From Synechococcaceae bacterium WB8_1B_136 (lineage in GTDB: Bacteria; Cyanobacteriota; Cyanobacteriia; PCC-6307; Cyanobiaceae), in NCBI GenBank assembly GCA_010029175.1, contig RGNC01000108.1, positions 1-6,811 on the forward strand: 6,811 nt of DNA, read 5' to 3'. This document shows, in pieces, positions 1-6,301 of this stretch. Each line of letters opens with the position of its first letter. Position 1 is the stretch's first letter. The notes below the pieces were generated by a model, which worked only from the letters and a program-made list of their open reading frames with translations, searched no databases and was not told where the DNA came from. The translations under genes and the position numbers were made by a program.

Positions 1-759
1 CAGGACCGCTTCGACGGAACGCGGGTGAGCGTGAGCTCCGTGCGGGCGGCCACGGTGACGCCCGCGCTGGGGCGGATCCTGGCCAAGCGGGGCAGCAAGT
101 CGCTCACGATCGCAATCGAAAGCGGCAGCGAACGCATGCGCCAGGTGGTGAACAAGAAGCTGGCCACCGAGGAGATTTATGCCGCCGCCCGCTATGCCAA
201 GGAAGGCGGCCTCACGGGTCTGAAGCTCTACGGCATGGTGGGCCTGCCCACGGAGCAGGACGCCGATGTGGAGGCCACCGCCCAGCTGCTGCTGGATCTG
301 AAGAAAGCCACCCCGGGCCTGCGGCTGAGCCTGGGGGTGAGCACCTTCGTGCCCAAGGCCCACACGCCATTTCAGTGGCAAGGGGTGCGGCCCGAAGCCG
401 ACAAGCGCCTCAAGCTGCTGGCCAAGCGCCTCAAGCCCAAGGGCATCGAGCTGCGCCCCGAGAGCTACGGCTGGAGCGTGATTCAGGCCCTGCTGTCCCG
501 CAGCGATCGCCGCCTGGCCCCGGTGATCGCCGCCGCCCGCGGCAGCCACGAGAGCCTGGGGGGCTGGAAGCAGGCCTACCGCACCGCAGCAACCTGCGCC
601 CCCACCGCCAGCGGGCCCGCCCTACCCACACCGCCCGCCTGGGACGATGTGATTCACGGCAGCTGGAGCCCCGGGCGGGTGCTGCCGTGGGTCCACCTGG
701 AGGGGCCTCTGCCTGAAGCGACGCTGGCCAACCACCTGGCGCTGGCAATCGCCAGCTGA
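1..759 (+). CDS. Radical SAM protein, C-terminal part (5' truncated by window edge)
   Basis: The reading frame is open from base 1, so the start lies upstream; 252 residues are visible, ending at TGA 757-759. About residues 30-120 resemble the second half of a radical SAM barrel: an IAIESGSERMR block (family pattern 'E.GSer.r'), a NKKL turn, GLKLYGMVGLPTE (the late 'GlPgE' strand) and a FVPKAHTPFQW segment typical of B12-binding-type radical SAM proteins. The C-terminal tail contains a conserved-looking SRSDRRLAPVI stretch followed by GGW. The CxxxCxxC cluster motif and any cobalamin-binding domain would lie upstream and cannot be checked. Members of this class use an iron-sulfur cluster and S-adenosylmethionine for radical chemistry; the substrate is unknown here. 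Internal GTG codons near base 25 are not convincing starts because homology-like sequence should extend well upstream. The next gene follows 22 bases later on the same strand. Family assignment is good; specific function is unknown. Confidence 0.85.
   Translation, partial: QDRFDGTRVSVSSVRAATVTPALGRILAKRGSKSLTIAIESGSERMRQVVNKKLATEEIYAAARYAKEGGLTGLKLYGMVGLPTEQDADVEATAQLLLDLKKATPGLRLSLGVSTFVPKAHTPFQWQGVRPEADKRLKLLAKRLKPKGIELRPESYGWSVIQALLSRSDRRLAPVIAAARGSHESLGGWKQAYRTAATCAPTASGPALPTPPAWDDVIHGSWSPGRVLPWVHLEGPLPEATLANHLALAIAS
503..510. repeat. HIP1 octamer (GCGATCGC)
   Basis: Exact copy of the cyanobacterial highly iterated palindrome, inside the radical SAM gene. It supports a cyanobacterial origin; no local function is implied. 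Confidence 0.85.
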
Positions 760-781
760 GAGGTGCAGCAACCAGGAGGCG

Positions 782-2245
782 TTGATAACGTCTTGGAGTA
801 CCAGTACGCAGCAGATGGCAGCCTCGAAAAGCTCCAGCAGCTTCCTGGTGACAGCTGCACCCTCCTACCAGAACAGGGCTTCAACCCATCTGCTCAACCT
901 GCAAGCCTCACCGCTGAGCACCGGCTGCAGGCCCTGCGCTCCTGCAGCACTCCCTGCTGCAGACAACATCACCGGCACCGCCACCAGCCGCGCCAGTTCC
1001 ACATTCAGAGCCTCCTGCCCATCCCCAAGCGCTGGAACCGACGGCATCACCGGCGTGGCCCTGCAGGCAGCCCTGTCGATGCCATTCCTGAACATCGCCC
1101 CCGCCTCAGGCAACGCTTCTGGGACGGAACAACGTCAGCTATACATCATCTTTCTCGACAGTGATGCCCTTGGCGATCGCCCAGGCCTGGCCCAGTGCGT
1201 TCAACAGCTGCTCGGCGTCGATCCAGCAGAACAACTGCTTGACCATCTCAATGGCTTCACCGCCCGCCTGACCACCGCCCAGGCCCAACAACTGCAACGC
1301 AGCAAAGGCGTGCGCAACATCGAGACCGACAGCATCGTCACCCTGGCGCAGCCCTTCAGCGAAATGAAGATTCAGAGCACAGGCTCGATTGGCGCTACCG
1401 GACAAATAACTCCCTATGGCGCCCCGATGGTGTGGGGAAAAACCGATTATTCCAAGAGCATCAACAGCGGCAAATACGCCTTCGTGCTCGACACAGGCGT
1501 TTCAACGCAAACGAACGACCTGAATATCAACACCACTTACTCCAGGAACTTCACCAGCTCAAACTCCAGAGACTGGACCGACTACCAGGGTCACGGAACC
1601 CATGTTGCGGGCACCATCGCCGCCATCAACGACGGCGATGGCGTGGTCGGCGTTGCCCCCGGAGCCAACATCATCTCAATCCGAGTCTTGGATCGCAACG
1701 GCTCAGGGCAGACCAGCTGGATTGTCAATGGCATCAACTACGCTGCCGGGCTGGTGAAATCGGGAGCTTTCAGCACGATCAACCCATCCAATCTGGTGGC
1801 CAACATAAGCCTGGGGGGCGGTCTGAACAGCACCCTGGACAATGCCCTTCGAGCCGCCGCCAGCCCTGATAGCCGTGGTCGCTATCTGCGCTTTGCGATC
1901 GCCGCCGGCAATTCCGGCGCCGATGTGGACAACTCCAGCCCAGCCAACACCGGAGATGCCGCCAACATCTACACGGTTTCAGCCGTGGATGGAACCAACA
2001 CCATGGCCTCCTGGTCGAACTACGACAACCTCGGCGATTCCATCGATGATTGTGACTTCTCGGCTCCAGGCGTTGGCATCGTCTCCCTTGGCATGTCGGC
2101 CGGCAGCCTGATCAGCATGAGTGGCACATCCATGGCGGCACCGCATGTGGCTGGGGCCCTGCTGATGGGCACCCCACTGGCAGGGCCACTCTCCTCACCA
2201 GTGATCAGTGGGGCCTCAGGGGATCCCTTCGCGCTCCTCTCCTGA
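782..2245 (+). CDS. S8 family (subtilisin-like) serine peptidase
   Basis: The frame encodes up to 487 residues from a TTG at 782; ATG codons at 815 and 1079 are alternatives. The catalytic set is complete (numbered from 782): Asp237 in VLDTGV, His271 in GHGTHVAGT, oxyanion Asn377 in AAGNSG and nucleophile Ser450 in SGTSMAAPHVAG. Residues about 119-191 look like an inhibitor-I9-type propeptide (RQLYIIFLD through NIETDSIVTL), so it is probably made as a zymogen and cleaved to release a domain starting around 200-220. The first ~115 residues are Ser/Thr/Ala/Pro-rich with no clear signal peptide, and the true start is uncertain. Only 37 residues follow Ser450, ending in SGDPFALLS; I recall some cyanobacterial S8 relatives ending in a similar DP-containing motif, so this may be the natural end. 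No RTX repeats are seen. AGGAGG at 774-779 lies too close to the TTG to be a normal ribosome site. GC is lower than in the neighbours (about 49% over 1441-1560 by hand count), suggesting acquisition. Substrate and location are unknown. Confidence 0.88.
   Translation: MITSWSTSTQQMAASKSSSSFLVTAAPSYQNRASTHLLNLQASPLSTGCRPCAPAALPAADNITGTATSRASSTFRASCPSPSAGTDGITGVALQAALSMPFLNIAPASGNASGTEQRQLYIIFLDSDALGDRPGLAQCVQQLLGVDPAEQLLDHLNGFTARLTTAQAQQLQRSKGVRNIETDSIVTLAQPFSEMKIQSTGSIGATGQITPYGAPMVWGKTDYSKSINSGKYAFVLDTGVSTQTNDLNINTTYSRNFTSSNSRDWTDYQGHGTHVAGTIAAINDGDGVVGVAPGANIISIRVLDRNGSGQTSWIVNGINYAAGLVKSGAFSTINPSNLVANISLGGGLNSTLDNALRAAASPDSRGRYLRFAIAAGNSGADVDNSSPANTGDAANIYTVSAVDGTNTMASWSNYDNLGDSIDDCDFSAPGVGIVSLGMSAGSLISMSGTSMAAPHVAGALLMGTPLAGPLSSPVISGASGDPFALLS
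1173..1180. repeat. HIP1 octamer (GCGATCGC)
   Basis: Exact HIP1 palindrome in the propeptide-coding part of the S8 peptidase gene. Its presence suggests the gene is either native to a HIP1-rich cyanobacterium or came from one. Confidence 0.85.
1895..1902. repeat. HIP1 octamer (GCGATCGC)
   Basis: Exact HIP1 palindrome, in the codons just before the oxyanion-hole AAGNSG segment of the S8 peptidase. Confidence 0.85.
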
Positions 2246-2268
2246 TGAGGGGCAGGCTTGGCCGGGGC

Positions 2269-2305
2269 GGGCTTGGCCAGCCACTGGGAACGCTGGATCA
2301 AGCCC
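2269..2305. terminator. Long hairpin between convergent genes, candidate bidirectional terminator
   Basis: GGGCTTG (2269-2275) pairs with CAAGCCC (2299-2305). Next come a G2276/T2298 wobble and a single bulged A2297, and then CCAGC (2277-2281) pairs with GCTGG (2292-2296) around a 10-base loop. That gives 12 Watson-Crick pairs. It begins 24 bases past the peptidase stop and spans the stop codon of the opposing ligase gene, the expected place for a shared terminator. There is no T-tract on either strand, so it is not a classical intrinsic terminator; it may instead protect 3' ends or weaken read-through. Pairing is seen directly; function is inferred. Confidence 0.45.
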
Positions 2306-3591
2306 AGCGGCGCAGCCCCGCCAGCAGAATCCAGCCCGCGATGTTCACGCGGCTGTCGTACATGGGGATGTCGGTGGCGTGCAGGGCCACCATCACCAGG
2401 GCAGCCGCCGGCCATGCCCTGACGGGCAGCGCGGATGAGCAGCCACAGCACGAGGCCCACCAGCAGCACCGCCACGGGCAAGCCATGGCTCATGGCCAGA
2501 TCGATGGCGATGTTGTGGGGATGGCCATGCCAGAACCCCGTGCGCAGGGGATAGATCACGCTGAAGGCCGCCGCGCCCCAGCCCAACCAGGGCCGTTCGG
2601 CGATCAGGCCCACCGCCACGCTCCACTGGCTCAAGCGGGTGATCGCCAGCGGGCGCTGGCCGTGGGAGTTGAAGTCGTTGAGGCGCCCCCAGATCGCCTG
2701 GGGCACCAGGGCGCGGGCGGGATCCTGCACCAGGGCCGGCACGCCGGGCAGGCTCGCCAGCACCACCGGCAGCACCGCCAGCAGCAGCAACGGCAGCAAC
2801 CACAGCCAGCTCGCGGGCCCGGCCACGATCGGCACGGCCAGCAGCAGTGCCCCCCAGGCATTGCGGGAATCGGTGAGGTAGAGGGCAGCCACCTGGGCCG
2901 CCACCAAGAGAAGCACCACCAGCAGCTCCAGGGCCGAGCGCTCCAGCCGTTGCTGCCAGCGCCGGAAACAGGCCAGGAACGCCGCCAGCAACAGCGGCCA
3001 GGTGAGGGCCAGCCAGGCGGCCGTGATGTTGGCGTAATCGAACAGGCCAGCCAGCCGATCAGGCGGGTTCCCCCCCTGTTTCACATGCCAGATGATCAGG
3101 CCGCCGAGAATCTGCCACGGACCACTCCATCCCAGGAACAGCTGGCCCAGGCCCGTGACGACCACCGGCACCGTGCCCGCCACCAGCCACAGCGCCACGC
3201 GCCGGCGGGCCGCTGCCGTGGCCAGATAGGGCTGAAAGCCCCAGAAGCCCCAGAAGAAGGGCAGCCAGTTGAACAGCCCCACCCAGGCCAGCCAGGGCTG
3301 ATAGCCGCCGATGGGGGAAGCCACCAGGGCACCCAGCACCATCAACAGGCCCGCCGCCAGCAGCAGCAGATTCACCCGGTCGTGGCGCCAGGGCTGCCGC
3401 CCTCGACTGCCCAGCACCAGGGCCACCAGCAACAGCAGCGCGGCGATCAAGGCGCTGGAGGCCAGGGCAAACACGCCCAATTGAAAGCAGCGCCAGCCCA
3501 GGGGCTGGGCGCCGTCCGGTCGCTGCCCATCGAGCCGGCGGCCCAACCCAGCGCCCAGGCGGGCGATGGCCGTGGTGCTGGGCGTGCTCAC
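2298..3591 (-). pseudogene. O-antigen ligase/Wzy-like polytopic membrane protein, frameshifted near the 3' end
   Basis: From GTG 3591-3589 the frame gives about 394 good residues: a short polar N-terminus, then about ten or more hydrophobic segments. Family-like motifs are LTDSRNAWG (residues 239-247, the 'SR' motif of O-antigen ligases and polymerases), ERPWLGWG (332-339) and the luminal-loop GHPHN (356-360). After LIRAARQGMA (near 2415) the frame turns into Gly/Pro/Arg/His-rich sequence and would run antisense through the peptidase gene to 2020. The frame offset by one base instead reads AAALVMVALHATD and DSRVNIAGWILLAGL, a plausible last membrane helix, and stops at 2300-2298. Joined, the product would be about 430 residues, normal for the family. 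Such proteins transfer or polymerise lipid-linked glycans at the periplasmic face of the inner membrane; the substrate here is unknown. The start overlaps the purU stop, implying cotranscription. The break may be a true mutation, a small deletion or a sequencing error. Confidence 0.8.
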
Positions 3592-4460
3592 TCGAACACC
3601 GCCGTGCGGCCCCGATACACCATCACCTGCCGCTTGAGGTGAAGGCGCACGGCCCGGGCCAGGGCCAGGCGCTCGGTGTCGCGGCCCTTGCGGATCAGAT
3701 CCTCCACCTCATCGCGGTGGCTCACCGACACGGTGGACTGGGCAATGATCGGCCCGCCATCGAGCTCCTCGGTCACGTAGTGACCGGTGGCCCCGATCAG
3801 CTTCACCCCCCGCTCCCAGGCCCGGTGATAGGGCTGCGCCCCCTTGAAGGCCGGCAGGAAGGAGTGATGGATGTTGATCACCTTGTGGAAGGCATCGGGG
3901 GGATCAAAGGCGGCCAGAAAGCGCGGTGTGAGCACCTGCATGTACTTGGCCAGGATCACCAACTCGATGCCGTGCTCCGCCAGCAGCTCCAGGTGGCGCG
4001 CCTCCGCTTCCTCGCGGTTGGCGGCAGCAATCGGCACGTGCTCGAATCGGGCCCCGAACTCTTCGGCGATCGGGCCGAGGTCGGGGTGATTGGCGATCAC
4101 CAGCGGCACCTGCATCGGCAGCTCACCGGTGCGCGTGCGCCAGAGCAGATCCAGCAGGCAGTGGTCCTGCTTGCTCACGAAGATCGCCACCGCCGGGCGG
4201 GTGTCGGAGAAGTTCACCCTGTATTCCCCCCCGAGCCGCTCCGCCAGGGCCGCGGCCGTGGGGCAGATCGCCTCGCGCGGCAGGCCAAAACCCTCCAGCT
4301 GCCACTCGATGCGGCTGAGAAACAGGCCGGCACCCTGATCGCTGTGGTGATCGGCGTGCACGATGTTGCCGCCGTTGGCCGCCACCCAACCGGAGAGCTC
4401 CCGCACCAGCCCCGGCTGATCCGGGCAGATCATCTGCAGGATGGCGGTGGGTGCCGTCAT
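3588..4460 (-). CDS. purU: Formyltetrahydrofolate deformylase
   Basis: PurU hydrolyses 10-formyl-THF to THF and formate in the cytoplasm, balancing one-carbon units and supplying formate. The 290-residue protein is close to the usual length of about 280. Residues ~5-85 form an ACT regulatory domain (ILQMICPDQPGLVREL, then NGGNIVHADHHSD). Residues ~88-275 form a formyltransferase-fold domain. The catalytic triad known from the PurN/GART family is present: Asn196 and His198 in VINIHHSFLPAF and Asp234 in TEELDGGPI. The His-to-Asp distance is 36 residues, the same as His108-Asp144 in E. coli PurN. The N-terminal ACT domain separates PurU from PurN, which lacks it. The ATG at 4460 gives a complete ACT domain, although the upstream GAGG (about 13 bases away) is a weak ribosome site. 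The stop overlaps the GTG of the downstream membrane protein by four bases (GTGA, 3591-3588). psbQ is divergently transcribed upstream. Confidence 0.96.
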   Translation of the reverse strand: MTAPTAILQMICPDQPGLVRELSGWVAANGGNIVHADHHSDQGAGLFLSRIEWQLEGFGLPREAICPTAAALAERLGGEYRVNFSDTRPAVAIFVSKQDHCLLDLLWRTRTGELPMQVPLVIANHPDLGPIAEEFGARFEHVPIAAANREEAEARHLELLAEHGIELVILAKYMQVLTPRFLAAFDPPDAFHKVINIHHSFLPAFKGAQPYHRAWERGVKLIGATGHYVTEELDGGPIIAQSTVSVSHRDEVEDLIRKGRDTERLALARAVRLHLKRQVMVYRGRTAVFE

Positions 4461-4646
4461 GGCGGGGTGTGGCCCTCACTGCTGGCATTGTGCCGGCCAG
4501 CTCAACGCTCGAGCCGGAACCCCCCACGGGTTGCAGTCCTCGCGCAAGGCGCTCCCCCCGGAAAAGCCCTGGGTAAAGTCCCACAAGCCAGCTTTTTGCC
4601 CATGGCCGCCCAGCCCCTGTCCGCGCTGCTCCCCCAGCTCTCCACC
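4461..4646. promoter_or_regulatory. Divergent intergenic region between purU and psbQ
   Basis: This stretch of 186 bases (141 if psbQ starts at 4602) must carry promoters for both genes, since they are transcribed away from each other. The best psbQ-side match is a TAAAGT at 4574-4579, resembling a -10 element, but no -35 hexamer sits at the right distance (TTGCAG at 4531 is too far). On the purU side a CACAAT-like hexamer is visible without a well-spaced partner. No riboswitch or clear operator is recognised. The boundaries are firm; the promoter elements are guesses. Confidence 0.3.
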
Positions 4647-5108
4647 ATGCTGCGGCGCCTGGCGCTGTTGAGCCTGGCGGTGGTGCTGAGTTTCGGCCTG
4701 GCGGCCTGTGATGGCGGCAAGGCCCGCGCCGCCACCCTCAGCGCCGACGACATTGCCGTGATCGAGCGCCAGGCCGAGGGCTTCCTGGCCGCCCGCGACC
4801 GGTTGCCGGAACTGGCCACCCTGGTGAACGAGAAGGACTGGACCTTCACCCGCAACCTGATCCACGGCCCGATGCAGGAAGTGGGCCGGGAGATGCTCTA
4901 CATCAACCAGCGGCTGCTGCCGGCCGATCGCCCCGAGGCCAACAAGCGCGCCGACGCCCTCAAGGCGGCCCTGGCGGATCTCGATGAGGCCGCCCGCCTG
5001 CAGGACGGCGACAAGCTGCGCAAGGCCTACATCCAGGTGGCCAGCGGCTTCGGTCTGTACGCCCAGGTTCTTCCCGCCCAGGTCCAGGCGGACCTCAAGC
5101 AGAGCTGA
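4647..5108 (+). CDS. psbQ: Photosystem II protein PsbQ (cyanobacterial lipoprotein)
   Basis: Cyanobacterial PsbQ is a lumenal lipoprotein that binds the lumenal face of photosystem II near PsbO and helps stabilise the oxygen-evolving complex and PSII dimers. The 153-residue product is close to the usual ~150. It begins MLRR followed by a hydrophobic core and a lipobox LAAC, making Cys21 the lipidated residue. The mature part is helical and matches the family: NEKDWTFTRN (61-70), the hallmark LIHGP (71-75) with REML soon after, LLPADRP (90-96) and a C-terminal helix with VASGFGLYAQVLP. ATG 4647 was chosen because it gives a compact signal peptide; an in-frame ATG at 4602 would add 15 residues and is the main alternative. 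Neither has a clear Shine-Dalgarno site. The frame is open far upstream, but that part is antisense to purU and not coding. It is the most direct evidence that the host is a cyanobacterium. Confidence 0.92.
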   Translation: MLRRLALLSLAVVLSFGLAACDGGKARAATLSADDIAVIERQAEGFLAARDRLPELATLVNEKDWTFTRNLIHGPMQEVGREMLYINQRLLPADRPEANKRADALKAALADLDEAARLQDGDKLRKAYIQVASGFGLYAQVLPAQVQADLKQS

Positions 5109-5185
5109 TCCCTCGCTCTCCCTCCACCGCCGAGACCCCCATCTCCGGCTCCCCTTCCCAGACCCATCACCCCCAGTCGGTCGTT

Positions 5186-6271
5186 GTGATCGGCGCCGGG
5201 GTGGTGGGTTGTTCCGTCGCCTGGTGGCTGCAGAGCCGCGGGCACGCCGTGAGCCTGGTGGATCCCCGCGGCCAGGGCCCCCAGGCTGAGGGCGCCGGCA
5301 GCAGTGCCGCCCTCGGCCTGCTGATGGCCCAGGTGTATCGCCGCTCCAGCGGCCGCGGCTGGCGGCTGCGGCAGCGCTCCCACAGCCTCTGGCAGCAGTG
5401 GCGCCAGCAGCTGCGCGAGCGCGGCCACACAATTCCCTGGCGCGCTGGCCTGCTGCAACTGGCCCGGGATGCCCAGGAGCTCGCAGCCCAGAGCCACGTG
5501 GCGGCGGAACGCCGGCGCCAGGGCATCGAGCTGCAGCTGCTTGATCAGCACGACCTGGCGGCCCTGCGACCGGCCATCCCATCCTGCGCGGTGGGCGGTC
5601 TGCTTTCGCCCCAGGACGGGCAGCTGGATCCGGTGCCCGCCATGGCGGCCCTGCGGGCCGATGGCCTGCAACTCGGCATGGAGCTGCTGGCGGATCGGGT
5701 GGTGGGCCTGGAACGCCGGGACAACCCCAGCCGGGGCCGCTGGCGGCTGCAGCTGGCGGGACAGCAAACCCTGGAGACAGCCTGGGTGGTGGTGTGTGCC
5801 GGCCTGGGCAGCCCGATGCTGCTGGAGCCCCTGGGCCACAGCCGGCCCCAGAGCCCGGTGCTGGGCCAAGCCCTGGAACTGCAACTGCCCGACGGAACGC
5901 CGGATCCCTGCCTCTGGCCCGGTTCGATCAGCTGGGGCGGGGTGAATCTGGTGCCGAGACCCGGCGGCCGGCTGTGGCTGGGGGCCACTCTGGAACCCGA
6001 TGGGGCCGATGGCCGCCCGGATCCCGCCAGCCGCGCCGCCGCCCTGGAGCAGCTGCGACACCTGGGCGGCAGCGCACCCGATTGGCTGGAGCAGGCCAGG
6101 CCGCTGCGGCAGTGGCAGGGGCTGAGGGCCCGCCCCGAGGGCCGGCCGGCACCCCTGTTGGAGCAGCTGGAACCCGGCTTGCTGCTCGTTTCGGGCCACT
6201 ACCGCAATGGCGTGCTGCTGGCGCCGGCCAGCGCCGAATGGGCGGCCTCAGTGATCGAGGCCGCCACCTGA
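5186..6271 (+). CDS. FAD-dependent oxidoreductase, DAO family, glycine oxidase (ThiO)-like
   Basis: Members of the D-amino-acid oxidase family oxidise amines or amino acids using FAD; ThiO makes the glycine imine used in thiazole synthesis. From GTG 5186 the product is 361 residues. The dinucleotide-binding GAGVVG (3-8) and the acidic end of strand two, LVDP with Asp26, bind FAD ADP. An AGSSAALGLL segment (~37-46) matches the usual flavin-contact loop. The C-terminus has GLRARPEG with Arg314 and GHYRNGVLLAPAS with Arg340; the 'GH.RNG.LLAP' block is characteristic of glycine oxidase/ThiO-like enzymes. The GTG start leaves the first beta strand incomplete: the codons just before it read QSVVV, so translation probably begins earlier, yet no ATG, GTG or TTG occurs in frame back into psbQ. 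An ATC or CTG at 5105-5110, touching the psbQ stop, is possible. It follows psbQ by 77 bases and may be cotranscribed. Substrate is not proven; a related amino-acid dehydrogenase is possible. Confidence 0.85.
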   Translation: MIGAGVVGCSVAWWLQSRGHAVSLVDPRGQGPQAEGAGSSAALGLLMAQVYRRSSGRGWRLRQRSHSLWQQWRQQLRERGHTIPWRAGLLQLARDAQELAAQSHVAAERRRQGIELQLLDQHDLAALRPAIPSCAVGGLLSPQDGQLDPVPAMAALRADGLQLGMELLADRVVGLERRDNPSRGRWRLQLAGQQTLETAWVVVCAGLGSPMLLEPLGHSRPQSPVLGQALELQLPDGTPDPCLWPGSISWGGVNLVPRPGGRLWLGATLEPDGADGRPDPASRAAALEQLRHLGGSAPDWLEQARPLRQWQGLRARPEGRPAPLLEQLEPGLLLVSGHYRNGVLLAPASAEWAASVIEAAT

Positions 6272-6292
6272 CCCCGCTTCGGCCGCGAGGGG
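6272..6292. terminator. Possible short hairpin between convergent genes
   Basis: In the 30-base gap between the FAD enzyme stop and the dnaK stop, CCCC (6272-6275) can pair with GGGG (6289-6292) around a GC-rich, partly mispaired interior containing the palindrome CGGCCG. No T-tract follows on either strand. The position suits a shared terminator, but the stem is imperfect. Confidence 0.25.
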
Positions 6293-6301
6293 CCACTCAG
6301 C

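Noticed and set aside
375..748. Overlapping frames on both strands within the radical SAM gene
   Set aside because: Arg/Pro-rich shadows of a GC-rich gene, with no domain-like content.
2020..2297. Extension of the ligase frame through the peptidase 3' end
   Set aside because: It reads Pro/Ala/Ser-rich sequence antisense to the conserved Ser450 region of the peptidase, and the natural C-terminus of the ligase is found in the neighbouring frame.
2245..3642. Long + strand open frame (465 residues) opposite the ligase gene
   Set aside because: The product is extremely Gln/His/Pro/Arg-rich with no recognisable fold, a pattern expected from the antisense of a GC-rich, Leu/Ala-rich membrane protein gene.
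4531..4579. TTGCAG and TAAAGT as a -35/-10 promoter pair for psbQ
   Set aside because: The spacing is 37 bases, far from the usual 16-18, so they cannot act as one sigma-70-type promoter.
3639..4601. Upstream extension of the psbQ frame antisense to purU
   Set aside because: The frame is open by composition only; purU on the other strand has full domain and catalytic motifs, and psbQ has its own signal peptide start.
5027..6199. Long - strand open frame (390 residues) opposite the FAD enzyme
   Set aside because: Gln/His/Gly/Ala-rich antisense shadow without motifs; the + strand frame has clear FAD-binding and ThiO-like signatures.
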